DNA of 64,000 nucleotides from Microbacteriaceae bacterium (GTDB taxonomy: Bacteria > Actinomycetota > Actinomycetes > Actinomycetales > Microbacteriaceae): positions 186,001 to 250,000 of the forward strand of contig JAHEGG010000005.1 in NCBI GenBank assembly GCA_024639845.1. Direction: 5' to 3'. The position numbers and the translations under genes were made by a program. Positions 38,599-46,776 of this stretch are shown piece by piece. How positions within the stretch are numbered: position 1 is the first letter of the stretch; every line of letters begins with the position of its first letter. The notes beneath the pieces were generated by a model, which was not told where the DNA came from, did not search any database, and saw nothing but the letters and a program-made list of their open reading frames with translations.

Positions 38599-40145
38599 CG
38601 GCTCGCCCCGGCGGAGACTTCAGCGCCCCGTAACCAGACTGCCATTGCGTAGTTATCGGCCGTTGGACGTGATCTAGCCTCGAGATCGGCGAGAGTCCAG
38701 GCCAGACGCAGACACTTATCGTAACCTCTCATTGAAATGGCGCCGCGAACAAGAGCTTGTCGAAGCCTCTCACCCTCATCTCCAGTCTTGAAGGCTTTGC
38801 GAAGATAGGCGCCGGGCACCTGCGAGTTAGTCAGCCACGGTGTCTGTTTGAGTCGATGACTGGCTCGGGCTCTTGCGTCGGTGACCTTCTCCCGAAGTTG
38901 CTCGGATGTCGCCTGCTTTCCATCATCGCCGAAGGCTAAGTCAGCCCGAACTGGATGCATGCGAAGTTGAATGTCGATTCGGTCCATAAGAGGTCCGGAG
39001 ATTCGACCCAGATAGCGCTGCTTGGTTCGCTCGGTACACTCACAGGAGGTCGAAGAAAGCGATGGTGAGAATGGTTTGGCACACGGACATGGGTTTGCTG
39101 CCAAGACAAGTTGAACCTTTGCTGGATAACGAACCAAATAGTTGGCTCTGGCGATCTGTATCTCGCCAGATTCGAGCGGTTGCCGCAAAGCGTCAAGCGC
39201 GTTTGGGTTGAACTCTGGTGCTTCGTCAAGAAACAGAACTCCAGAGTTTGCCCGAGTAATAATGCCGGGTTTTGGCACCCCAGAACCTCCTCCAACTAAA
39301 GCGGCTATCGATGCGGAATGATGCGGCGCTACGAACGGTGGCGAGAAATCCAATGATTGTTGCACAATGCCCGTTGAAACTGAACGGATGGCGGCGAGCT
39401 CCATCGCTTGAGACTCACTTAGTGCTGGCAATATCGTGGGCAATCTTTGCGCAATCATGGTCTTGCCGCATCCCGGTGAACCGATCAGCGACAAATGGTG
39501 CCCGCCGGCTGCTGCCACCAGGGCCGCTTGAACTGCCTGCTTTTGGCCTTTTATGTCAGAGAAACAGTCAGTTGAAGACTCTGGCACACTCACTTCGAAG
39601 GAGTCGGAAGGCGTCGCGACAAGAGCCTGAATGTCGGCTCCGTGATAGCGAGCCACTTCGGTGAGATGCCCGCAAGCGAGAATATCAACTCCCGAAACGA
39701 GCCGAGCTTCACTAGCGTTACTGGCGGGAACGACCACTGTTTTGAAGCCCTCGTCTCTAGCGCCGAGAACCATCGGGATTACGCCCCGCACCGATCGAAG
39801 AGATCCATCCAAGGCGAGTTCGCCGATGTGTGCCGTGGATTCAAGTTTTTCGCGATCAATGAATCCGCTGGCGGCCAACACCGACATGGCGATGGCTAGA
39901 TCGAAACTAGAACCAAACTTAGGCACGGATGCAGGAGACAGGTTGACCGTAATCTTGCGAGGAGGAAACTCAAGCCCTGAGTTTTTGCAGGCCGCCCTAA
40001 CTCGCGCCGGTGACTCACTGAGCGACGCATCGGGAAGCCCGACTAGCAAAAACGAAGGCAAACTTGCCGAAATATCTGCCTCAACGAGTATTTTGTGAGC
40101 GGTCAGCCCAAGAAGACTCAGCGTGTAGCTTCGCGCCAGACTCAT
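38595..40145 (-). CDS. comM: YifB/ComM family AAA+ Mg-chelatase-like helicase
   Basis: 516 residues: N-terminal Lon-substrate-binding-like domain (LVGLPDASLSES), then an AAA+ core with Walker A GSPGCGKTMIAQRLP (near 212-226), FLDEAPEF Walker B near 300, AANPCPC sensor and CRC(T)-type cysteine segment, and a C-terminal Mg-chelatase domain (ISMRGYDKCLRLAWT). ComM relatives promote branch migration of transforming DNA. The ATG at 40145 shares one base with the yraN stop (TGATG). Confidence 0.93.
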   Translation of the reverse strand: MSLARSYTLSLLGLTAHKILVEADISASLPSFLLVGLPDASLSESPARVRAACKNSGLEFPPRKITVNLSPASVPKFGSSFDLAIAMSVLAASGFIDREKLESTAHIGELALDGSLRSVRGVIPMVLGARDEGFKTVVVPASNASEARLVSGVDILACGHLTEVARYHGADIQALVATPSDSFEVSVPESSTDCFSDIKGQKQAVQAALVAAAGGHHLSLIGSPGCGKTMIAQRLPTILPALSESQAMELAAIRSVSTGIVQQSLDFSPPFVAPHHSASIAALVGGGSGVPKPGIITRANSGVLFLDEAPEFNPNALDALRQPLESGEIQIARANYLVRYPAKVQLVLAANPCPCAKPFSPSLSSTSCECTERTKQRYLGRISGPLMDRIDIQLRMHPVRADLAFGDDGKQATSEQLREKVTDARARASHRLKQTPWLTNSQVPGAYLRKAFKTGDEGERLRQALVRGAISMRGYDKCLRLAWTLADLEARSRPTADNYAMAVWLRGAEVSAGASR

Positions 40146-40507
40146 CAGCCCACCTGCTTCAGGTGATCGATAGCCACGCGGCCACCGAGAAGGGTTATCG
40201 AGACAGCGTCGATCCGCGAGGGCAACGAGAATTCTGGGTTTTGCCGTCGCCATTGAGCTATGGAACCGCGAATGCGCTTTAACTTGATTTGGTCGATAGC
40301 CTCAAACCCAGCCTGATGAGACTTGGAATTGCGTGTTTTCACCTCGACAAAGACCAGTGCATCCCGGTCTTCACAAACTAGGTCGATTTCGCCAAACCGA
40401 GTGTGAAAGTTTCGGTCAATCACACGAAGACCCAACCCGGTCAGGTAATCGGCAGCGAGCCCCTCACCGTATTTGCCAAGGATGTGGCGTCGATCGGTCG
40501 CATGCAT
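40145..40507 (-). CDS. YraN family (UPF0102) endonuclease-like protein
   Basis: 120 residues with the UPF0102 nuclease-fold motifs: GKYGEGLAADYL near 11, GEIDLVCEDRD near 39 and LVFVEVKTRNS near 52, a PD-(D/E)XK-like set. It is conserved next to rnhB and comM in many bacteria; function not established. Confidence 0.9.
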   Translation of the reverse strand: MHATDRRHILGKYGEGLAADYLTGLGLRVIDRNFHTRFGEIDLVCEDRDALVFVEVKTRNSKSHQAGFEAIDQIKLKRIRGSIAQWRRQNPEFSLPSRIDAVSITLLGGRVAIDHLKQVG

Positions 40508-40579
40508 GCAGCAAGAAAACCATTTGGGGCACTTGTGCTGTGCGTCTGGGCCGAATCTGTGGAAAAGTCAGCGCTAAAA

Positions 40580-40903
40580 CTACTGACCCGGCGTGAATGC
40601 CTTAGGAAGCTCGAACGCCTTACCCGAAAGTTCCTCGATATTGACATCCTTGAAGGAAAGCACGCGCACCGACTTCACGAAACGATCGGTGCGATAGATG
40701 TCCCAAACCCAAACGTCGCGCATTTCAACCTCGAAATAGAAGTCAGTCGGGGTATCGACTCGCTTTAGTTCGACTTCATTTGCGAGGTAAAAGCGGCGCT
40801 CGGTCTCTATTACAAACTTGAAAGTGCCAACAAGGTCACGATACTCGCGATAAAGCGCTAACTCGGCGTCGCGGTCGTAGTCGTCGAATTCGTTTTCATC
40901 CAT
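40580..40903 (-). CDS. DUF2469 family protein
   Basis: 107 residues. The acidic start MDENEFDDYDRDAELALYREYRDL and the VWVWDIYRTDRFV motif match an actinobacterial family of unknown function that usually sits between rnhB and yraN, as here. No transmembrane segment. A TACACT -10-like hexamer lies 8 bases before the ATG, which lacks a ribosome binding site, so it is near-leaderless. Confidence 0.9.
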   Translation of the reverse strand: MDENEFDDYDRDAELALYREYRDLVGTFKFVIETERRFYLANEVELKRVDTPTDFYFEVEMRDVWVWDIYRTDRFVKSVRVLSFKDVNIEELSGKAFELPKAFTPGQ

Positions 40904-40936
40904 TACCGAAAAGTGTAAACCTTTCAGAGCGCCAAA

Positions 40937-41611
40937 TTAGTCGGCCAAAATCTTGGTGAGCCAAGTGACCCTGTGGATGGCACTCGGGCCGAGTTTGCGA
41001 AGCGCTTCAATGTGCTTTGCCGAGGCATAGCCCTTGTGTCCCTCGAGCTCATAATCCGGATGTTCAGAGGCAAGATCGACCATGACTCGGTCGCGCTGCA
41101 CCTTCGCTAAAACCGCGGCAGCAGCCACAACAGCGCAATCACGGTCGGCCTTCTCTCGCACCACAACGCGCAAACCCCCTGCGTGTTGTTTTAGCCAGTC
41201 ATGATTCCCATCGAGCAGGATTGTCGCACCATCCGTGGCAATCGAAGCACGCAAATCGGAATCCACCAGCAGCTCGCTTAGCGCCCGTGAAGCAGCCAAC
41301 GCAAGCGCAGTGATGATGCCTTGACCATCAATTTCTTGGGCAGTTGCAAACCCGACGGCATGCTTAGAAAGCCACTGGGATGTCGGATCGACGAGGTTTT
41401 CGCGCTGCTTCTCGCTGAGCAACTTGGAATCTTTGAGGCCGGCCGGAAACTCATCTAGGTTTGCGGATTTAGAGTCAAACAGTGCCGCACCAACAGCGAC
41501 TGGTCCGGCAACGGCACCCCGCCCAACCTCGTCAATACCGATGACGAATCGCGAACCCTGCTCGATGAGGGCGCGCTCGAAGTCAGTTGTTGGGGACGTC
41601 TTTGAAGACAT
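40937..41611 (-). CDS. rnhB: Ribonuclease HII
   Basis: Removes ribonucleotides and RNA primers from DNA-RNA hybrids. 224 residues with the DEDD set: Asp-Glu in IGIDEVGRGAVAGP (near 28), an Asp in TILLDGNHDW and the AKVQRDRVM segment near 175. The ATG at 41611 begins inside the lepB 3' end (about 29-base overlap) without a clear ribosome binding site, so the exact start is uncertain. Confidence 0.93.
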   Translation of the reverse strand: MSSKTSPTTDFERALIEQGSRFVIGIDEVGRGAVAGPVAVGAALFDSKSANLDEFPAGLKDSKLLSEKQRENLVDPTSQWLSKHAVGFATAQEIDGQGIITALALAASRALSELLVDSDLRASIATDGATILLDGNHDWLKQHAGGLRVVVREKADRDCAVVAAAAVLAKVQRDRVMVDLASEHPDYELEGHKGYASAKHIEALRKLGPSAIHRVTWLTKILAD

Positions 41612-42350
41612 TTGGATAGTTATCCAGCCAGGTCCATCGGTCGAATGGCCACGATAGAACGAATGCGCGTCCGACGATTGCCGATTGAGGCACAAACCCT
41701 TTTCCGGGCTGTGTGCGGTGGTATCGCGAGTCTTCGGAGTTTGAGCGATTGTCGCCCATGACCCAGAAGGTGCCTTTGGGAACCGTGACATCAAACTTCA
41801 TGTCGCTAGGTGTCGCATCTGACTGCACGTAAGGTTCAGTGATGCTAACCCCGTTTATTTGTAGCTTGCCGTCGGCATCACAGCAAACCACATGGTCACC
41901 GCCAACGCCGATTACTCGCTTGACGAGGTGTTGGCTTGAGTCTGGAGCGGTGAGGCCAAAAATCGACAGGAACCACTCGCCGACCTGAACAAAACCTCGA
42001 GTTTCGGTTGGCTCCGGCTGCTGGTAAAGCCATCCGCCCGGGTCTTTAAACACAACAACATCGCCGCGAGTGACCGGAACCAGATTCGGAACTAACTCAT
42101 TGACGATGATTCGGTCATCGATCTGCAGAGTGTCCATCATTGATCCGCTCGGGATGAAAAATGAGCGAATCAGAAACGCTTTGATGAGCAAAGAAAGAAC
42201 CATTGCGGTGGCAACGATTACCAGAATGTCCAGAAAAAAGGCCGCGATTGGGTTTTTCTTCATCTTGCGCCAAATACGGGCCAAGATCGAGTTGCTCTCG
42301 GGCTTGTCTTTTTTTCGAAAGAGCCGACGAGACTCGGAACTTTGCTTCAT
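41583..42350 (-). CDS. lepB: Signal peptidase I
   Basis: Cleaves signal peptides of exported proteins. 255 residues: a cytoplasmic basic N-terminus, one membrane helix (about 35-58), then the catalytic Ser in IPSGSMMDTL (near 70), the general-base Lys region after VTRGDVVVFKDP (near 95) and the GDNRSNSEDSRY box near 200. An insertion near 105-145 carries the WLYQQPEPTETRGF segment common in actinobacteria. Confidence 0.95.
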   Translation of the reverse strand: MKQSSESRRLFRKKDKPESNSILARIWRKMKKNPIAAFFLDILVIVATAMVLSLLIKAFLIRSFFIPSGSMMDTLQIDDRIIVNELVPNLVPVTRGDVVVFKDPGGWLYQQPEPTETRGFVQVGEWFLSIFGLTAPDSSQHLVKRVIGVGGDHVVCCDADGKLQINGVSITEPYVQSDATPSDMKFDVTVPKGTFWVMGDNRSNSEDSRYHRTQPGKGFVPQSAIVGRAFVLSWPFDRWTWLDNYPNVFKDVPNN

Positions 42351-42386
42351 AGTCTCGAGAGTAATCTGCTGGGCAGGCTAAATGAT

Positions 42387-42737
42387 TTAGGCGTTGTCGC
42401 GCTTCTCGCGAATCTTGGCCTTCTTGCCACGAAGTTCGCGTAGGTAGTAGAGCTTGGCACGACGAACGTCACCGCGCGAGACCAGTTCGATCTTGTCGAT
42501 GACCGGCGAGTGCAGCGGAAAAGTACGCTCGACACCAACCTGGAAAGAAATCTTGCGAACGGTAAAGGTCTCGCGAACTCCGTGGCCCGAACGACGAATG
42601 ACCACGCCCTGGAAGATCTGAACACGGCTGCGGTTACCTTCAACGATGTTTACGTGAACCTTGACATTGTCACCAACGCGGAATGCTGGGATGTCGCTCT
42701 TGAGGCTCTTTGCATCGACTGAATCGAGGATGTGCAT
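42387..42737 (-). CDS. rplS: 50S ribosomal protein L19
   Basis: 116 residues matching L19: [16 protein letters not shown] near 20, [23 protein letters not shown] near 43 and [19 protein letters not shown] at the C-terminus. It has its own promoter inside the trmD end. Confidence 0.97.
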   Translation of the reverse strand: MHILDSVDAKSLKSDIPAFRVGDNVKVHVNIVEGNRSRVQIFQGVVIRRSGHGVRETFTVRKISFQVGVERTFPLHSPVIDKIELVSRGDVRRAKLYYLRELRGKKAKIREKRDNA

Positions 42738-42849
42738 TTTGAATCACTCTCTGTTTTCGCACGCAGGTCAAAAACGATTTTTATGTTCGACTTGTTTCGT
42801 CTCGGCGATTCCCCTGCGGCAGAACGATTTGGGGCCGAGCAACCTCTCT

Positions 42850-42879
42850 ATTCTGCCAGAGAGACTAGTCTTCGAGCAA
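42850..42879 (-). promoter_or_regulatory. Promoter of rplS, inside the 3' end of trmD
   Basis: On the minus strand TTGCTC (42874-42879) is followed after 18 bases by CAGAAT (42850-42855). The block TCTGGCAGAATAGAG is almost identical to that of the rpsP promoter, and both continue GGTTGC shortly after. Confidence 0.65.
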
Positions 42880-43551
42880 GTCAGGACGCACCTTTTTTGT
42901 GCGCTCGACCTGCTGTTCTTTGCGCCACTTGGCAATCAGAGCATGATTTCCCGAGAGCAAAACCTCTGGAACCTCGAAACCACGCCATTCAGCTGGCTTG
43001 GTATACGACGGGTATTCAAGCAAACCATCATTGTGCGACTCTTCTGACAAGCTATCTGCGTTGCCAATAACGCCCGGAATCAATCGCGCAATGGCTTCAA
43101 TCATCGCGATCGCGGCAACTTCACCACCGTTGAGAACATAATCTCCGAGGCTGATCATTCGAACCTGAGACTTAGTTGAGGCGTATTCGACGACACGTTG
43201 GTCGATCCCCTCATAGCGACCGCAGGCAAAAACGATGTGCTTAGCATTGGCTAGTTCCTGAGCGGTCGCCTGCTTAAACAACTCCCCCGCTGGCGAGGTG
43301 AAAATCACAACTGTTTCACCAGCGGGCGACAGGAGTTCATCAAAAGCCTCTCCCCATGGTTCCGGCTTCATGAGCATCCCTGCGCCACCGCCATAAGGGC
43401 TATCATCGACGGTCTTGTGTTTGTCGTGCGTGTAATCGCGCAGGTCATGCACGTTGATTTCTAGGATGCTCTTCTCACGAGCCTTGCCCAAAAGCGATAA
43501 CTCGAGCGCGTCAAAATACGCCGGAAAGATTGTGATCGCGTCGATACGCAT
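42865..43551 (-). CDS. trmD: tRNA (guanine37-N1)-methyltransferase
   Basis: Makes m1G37, which prevents +1 frameshifting. 228 residues of the SPOUT trefoil-knot class: [13 protein letters not shown] near 4, [16 protein letters not shown] near 52, the AdoMet-binding knot [12 protein letters not shown] near 109 and [20 protein letters not shown] near 132. Confidence 0.96.
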   Translation of the reverse strand: MRIDAITIFPAYFDALELSLLGKAREKSILEINVHDLRDYTHDKHKTVDDSPYGGGAGMLMKPEPWGEAFDELLSPAGETVVIFTSPAGELFKQATAQELANAKHIVFACGRYEGIDQRVVEYASTKSQVRMISLGDYVLNGGEVAAIAMIEAIARLIPGVIGNADSLSEESHNDGLLEYPSYTKPAEWRGFEVPEVLLSGNHALIAKWRKEQQVERTKKVRPDLLED

Positions 43552-43557
43552 GGTTCT

Positions 43558-43563
43558 AGGCTA
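43558..43563 (-). promoter_or_regulatory. -10-like element upstream of trmD
   Basis: TAGCCT on the minus strand ends 6 bases before the trmD ATG and overlaps the rimM stop codon. No ribosome binding site lies between. It is in coding sequence, so it may be chance. Confidence 0.35.
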
Positions 43564-44127
43564 GGCGTTCAAGTCTTGGTTTGAAAGGTCAGAGTCAGTC
43601 TCAACAGAATTGTCGGCTTCGAGCTCTTCAAAGAGTCCGAGCGGCGGTGTCACGGTCAGTGTTCCGGTAGCGACATCCACGGTTGGAACAATTGCTTTAA
43701 CGAAAGGCACGAGCACTTCACCCGACTCTGTCTTCACTGCCAGGAGGTCTTGTGCTGGCATGTGGTCTACTCGAGCCACAACACCAACCTGGGCTCCGTC
43801 ACGCATGACTTTGAGGCCAACAAGTTGGTGGTCATACCAGGCATCAGGTTCTTCCGGTAGGGCTTCTGAGTCGGCATCGATTAACAAAATCGCACGGATG
43901 AGCGACTCAGCCGCTGTGCGATCGGAGACGCCCTCGAGAAAAATGACTGGTGCTTGGTTATACCAACGTAACTCGGTTACGGTTACGGACTTGCCAAACC
44001 AAGGTGAGGTTTCTGGAACCTGGAGTTTTAGTTTTGCGCCAGGAACGAATCTCTCGTTCGGGCTGTCAGTGTAGAGCTCAAGTTTGATAGCGCCTTTAAG
44101 GCCATGAGCCTTGAGCAGCCGGCCCAC
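43561..44127 (-). CDS. rimM: 16S rRNA processing protein RimM
   Basis: Helps mature the 30S head with S19. 188 residues: RimM N-terminal barrel starting VGRLLKAHGLKGAIKLEL, linker, and PRC-barrel domain (WYDHQLVGLKVM; VDHMPAQDLLAVKTESGEVLVPFVKAIVP). The start is odd: family members begin a few residues before VGRLL, but the frame upstream offers no ATG/GTG/TTG, so either the GTG is used or a non-standard start such as ATT 24 bases upstream. Confidence 0.92.
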   Translation of the reverse strand: MGRLLKAHGLKGAIKLELYTDSPNERFVPGAKLKLQVPETSPWFGKSVTVTELRWYNQAPVIFLEGVSDRTAAESLIRAILLIDADSEALPEEPDAWYDHQLVGLKVMRDGAQVGVVARVDHMPAQDLLAVKTESGEVLVPFVKAIVPTVDVATGTLTVTPPLGLFEELEADNSVETDSDLSNQDLNA

Positions 44128-44143
44128 ACGGAGCTCGGTCTGC

Positions 44144-44380
44144 TTAGAAATCGGTCTCTACCAGTTCCACACGAACGCGCTTGCCGTCGGCAAGGGCTGA
44201 AACAAGGGCACGGAGCGCCTTGGCGGTGCGGCCGTTGCGCCCGATCACTCGACCCAGGTCGTCTGGGTGAACGTGAACCTCGAGAAGATCACCTCGTGAG
44301 GTTGAGCGTTCCGTGACGGTAGCGTCGTCCGGGTGGTCGACGATACCTTTCACCAAGTGTTCGAGCGCAGCGGCTAGCAC
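44144..44380 (-). CDS. khpA: KH-domain RNA-binding protein KhpA
   Basis: 78-residue single KH domain with the RNA-binding GRVIGRNGRTAKALR loop near 42-56. KhpA acts with KhpB as a global RNA chaperone in Gram-positives. GTG start, six bases after the rpsP stop. The gene order rpsP-khpA-rimM-trmD is conserved. Confidence 0.94.
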   Translation of the reverse strand: MLAAALEHLVKGIVDHPDDATVTERSTSRGDLLEVHVHPDDLGRVIGRNGRTAKALRALVSALADGKRVRVELVETDF

Positions 44381-44385
44381 GACTA

Positions 44386-45009
44386 CTAAGCCTCTTCGGC
44401 TGGAGCTTCGGCTTCGACGGCCGGAGCTTCTTCTGCTGCTGGAGTTTCTTCTGCAGCAGGAGCTTCTTCAGCGACAACCTCGGCTGCTGGGGCGTCGGCC
44501 TCGACGGCTACTTCTTCGACGACCACTTCAGCTACTGGAGCCTCTTCGGCAACAGCTTCAGTCGGAGCCTCTTCGGTGACAGCCTCAACGGCTTCTACTG
44601 CTGCGTCTTCGACGGCTGCTGGAACTTCTTCGGCAACAGCCTCAACGACTGGGGCCTTCTTCTCTTCCTTCGGACGAAGAACTGCCTTCTTAGCGGAGTC
44701 AACTACGAACTCAGCCTTGGCTTCCTTGACCTGAACGGTGCTCTTGGCCTTCTCGCCCTTCGAAGCCTGGAAGTCTCCGGTTAGCTTGAGGATTGCGGCA
44801 ACCTGCTCGGTTGGCTGTGCGCCAACGCCGAGCCAGTACTGAGCGCGCTCAGAGTTGACCTCGATGAATGATGGGTTTTCGGTCGGAATGTAACGACCGA
44901 TCTCTTCGATTACTCGACCATCGCGCTTGGTGCGCGAGTCGGCAACGACGATGCGGTAGTGAGGCGAACGGATTTTTCCGAGTCGCTTCAGGCGGATTTT
45001 TACGGCCAC
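44386..45009 (-). CDS. rpsP: 30S ribosomal protein S16 with long acidic tail
   Basis: 207 residues; the S16 core is the first 85 or so ([32 protein letters not shown]). After a Lys-rich stretch the last 90 or so residues are Glu/Ala/Val/Pro repeats with no predicted fold, more than double the E. coli length. The GTG at 45009 is chosen from AGGAG about 5 bases upstream and because S16 begins there; an upstream in-frame start lacks support. Confidence 0.95.
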   Translation of the reverse strand: MAVKIRLKRLGKIRSPHYRIVVADSRTKRDGRVIEEIGRYIPTENPSFIEVNSERAQYWLGVGAQPTEQVAAILKLTGDFQASKGEKAKSTVQVKEAKAEFVVDSAKKAVLRPKEEKKAPVVEAVAEEVPAAVEDAAVEAVEAVTEEAPTEAVAEEAPVAEVVVEEVAVEADAPAAEVVAEEAPAAEETPAAEEAPAVEAEAPAEEA

Positions 45010-45133
45010 AATGCTCCTGTTTGGTTTAGTAGTGGGCGAGTTCCACCGTGAGCGTGGGGGCACACTCGGTAGAGAAGCTCTAGGGGTAGCCATTGGTTTC
45101 TGGTTAGAGGGTCAGAAACTAGGCAACCGCTCT

Positions 45134-45163
45134 ATTCTGCCAGATAAACCCCGTGCGCACCAA
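45134..45163 (-). promoter_or_regulatory. Promoter of the rpsP-khpA-rimM-trmD operon
   Basis: TTGGTG (45158-45163), an 18-base spacer and CAGAAT (45134-45139) on the minus strand, sharing TCTGGCAGAATAGAG and the following GGTTGC with the rplS promoter. Start of transcription would leave a leader of about 115 bases. Confidence 0.65.
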
Positions 45164-45219
45164 ACATTCCACGAAACTGGCGTGTGCGTGCATCCCTGCG
45201 ATTTTCTAGGATGCGCTGC

Positions 45220-46713
45220 CTAAAGCCCGAACGAAGAACCCGAAGCGCCACCCTCGTCGGCGTTTCGCTGCTGCGATGACGCGATTTCGGCTGCGCGCTT
45301 GGCCGGGTTTCCAGATTTGGAACCCTTCTTGCCCTTGTCTTTCTTCTTGGGCTTGCCGATGAATCCGCCACCCATACCGGGCATTCCTGGCATGCCAGGC
45401 ATCTGTGGAACGCCGCCTTTAGCGACTGTCTTCATCATTTTGGCGGCTTGTTCAAAGCGATTTACGAGCGAATTGACCTCGGTCACCGTGACACCGGAAC
45501 CCTTGGCGATTCGCAGTCGGCGCGAACCATTGAGAACCTTGGGTTGCTTGCGCTCGAGAGGAGTCATCGACTTGATGATCGCCTCGGTTCGGTCGATTTC
45601 TCGCTCGTCAAAGTTTTCGAGCTGTTGACGCATTTGTCCTGCACCTGGCATCATCGCGAGCATGCTCTTGAGGTTGCCCATCTTGCGAATCTGCTGCATC
45701 TGCTCGAGGAAATCCTCGAGGGTGAAGGTGTCCGACGCAATCTTGTCGGCGATTTTCTTGGCTTCTTCTTCGTCGAAGGCGGCCTGAGTTTTTTCGATGA
45801 GTGAAAGTACGTCACCCATATCCAGGATGCGACTGGCCATGCGATCGGGATAGAACGGCTCGAAGGCATCGAGCCCCTCTCCGGTTGACGAGAAGATGAT
45901 TGGTTTTCCGGTGACCGAAGAAACCGAAAGCGCGGCACCACCGCGAGCGTCACCATCGAGTTTGGTGAGCACAACACCGGTGATTCCAACGCCATCTTCG
46001 AACGCTTTTGCAACGTTGACGGCGTCTTGACCGATCATGGCGTCGATCACAAAAAGCACTTCGTCCGGGTCGACTGCCTTGCGAATGTCCCTGGCCTGCT
46101 GCATTAGCTCTTCGTCGATACCCAAACGGCCGGCGGTGTCAACGATTACAACGCTGTACTGCTTTTTGGTCGCGTGTTTGATCGAATCTTTGGCAACGGT
46201 TACTGGGTTGCCAACGCCGTTACCAGGTTCCGGCGCAAACACATCGACGCCGGCGCGCTCGCCCACAACCTGAAGCTGGTTTACCGCGTTAGGTCGCTGA
46301 AGGTCGGCAGCGACCAGGAGTGGGGTTTGACCCTGGTCTTTTAGCCACTTTGAGAGCTTTCCCGCGAGGGTCGTCTTTCCGCTACCCTGCAGACCCGCAA
46401 GCATGATCACGGTCGGTGGAGTCTTGGCGAACGCCAGTTTGCGTTGCTGCCCACCGAGAATCGTCACGAGTTCTTCGTTGACGATTTGAACAACCTGCTG
46501 CGCAGGGTTCAGGGCCTTGCTTACCTCGTCGCCGAGAGCGCGCTCACGAATGGAGTTGACGAAGTTCTTGACTACCTCGAGTGCGACGTCAGCTTCGAGC
46601 AAAGCTCTGCGAATCTCGCGAAGGGTAGCGTCGATATCGGCGGGGCTCAGCTTGCCCTTGGTGCGCAGGTTTCTGAACGTCTCGACAAGACGATCTGAAA
46701 GATTTCCGAACAC
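45220..46713 (-). CDS. ffh: Signal recognition particle protein Ffh (SRP54)
   Basis: GTPase that binds signal sequences on nascent chains. 497 residues: N domain, G domain with GLQGSGKTT (about 107-115), VAADLQRPNAV, DTAGRLGIDEELM and TKLDGDARGGAAL, then the Met-rich M domain and a flexible tail with a MPGMPGMPGMGGG stretch and KKKDKGKKG. GTG start with AGGAG upstream. Confidence 0.97.
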   Translation of the reverse strand: MFGNLSDRLVETFRNLRTKGKLSPADIDATLREIRRALLEADVALEVVKNFVNSIRERALGDEVSKALNPAQQVVQIVNEELVTILGGQQRKLAFAKTPPTVIMLAGLQGSGKTTLAGKLSKWLKDQGQTPLLVAADLQRPNAVNQLQVVGERAGVDVFAPEPGNGVGNPVTVAKDSIKHATKKQYSVVIVDTAGRLGIDEELMQQARDIRKAVDPDEVLFVIDAMIGQDAVNVAKAFEDGVGITGVVLTKLDGDARGGAALSVSSVTGKPIIFSSTGEGLDAFEPFYPDRMASRILDMGDVLSLIEKTQAAFDEEEAKKIADKIASDTFTLEDFLEQMQQIRKMGNLKSMLAMMPGAGQMRQQLENFDEREIDRTEAIIKSMTPLERKQPKVLNGSRRLRIAKGSGVTVTEVNSLVNRFEQAAKMMKTVAKGGVPQMPGMPGMPGMGGGFIGKPKKKDKGKKGSKSGNPAKRAAEIASSQQRNADEGGASGSSFGL

Positions 46714-46776
46714 TTGACTCCTTGGTTTCTAGCCATAAGCCTACCCAAGCGGGCAGCGCTGAGGGCTCGGATGAGA

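Noticed and set aside
41612-41794. 61-residue N-terminal extension of rnhB
   Set aside because: It lies within lepB in another frame, is not like RNase HII, and the family starts close to the ATG at 41611.
45010-45093. 28-residue N-terminal extension of S16
   Set aside because: S16 starts at the GTG with AGGAG upstream; the extension is low-complexity and in the leader.
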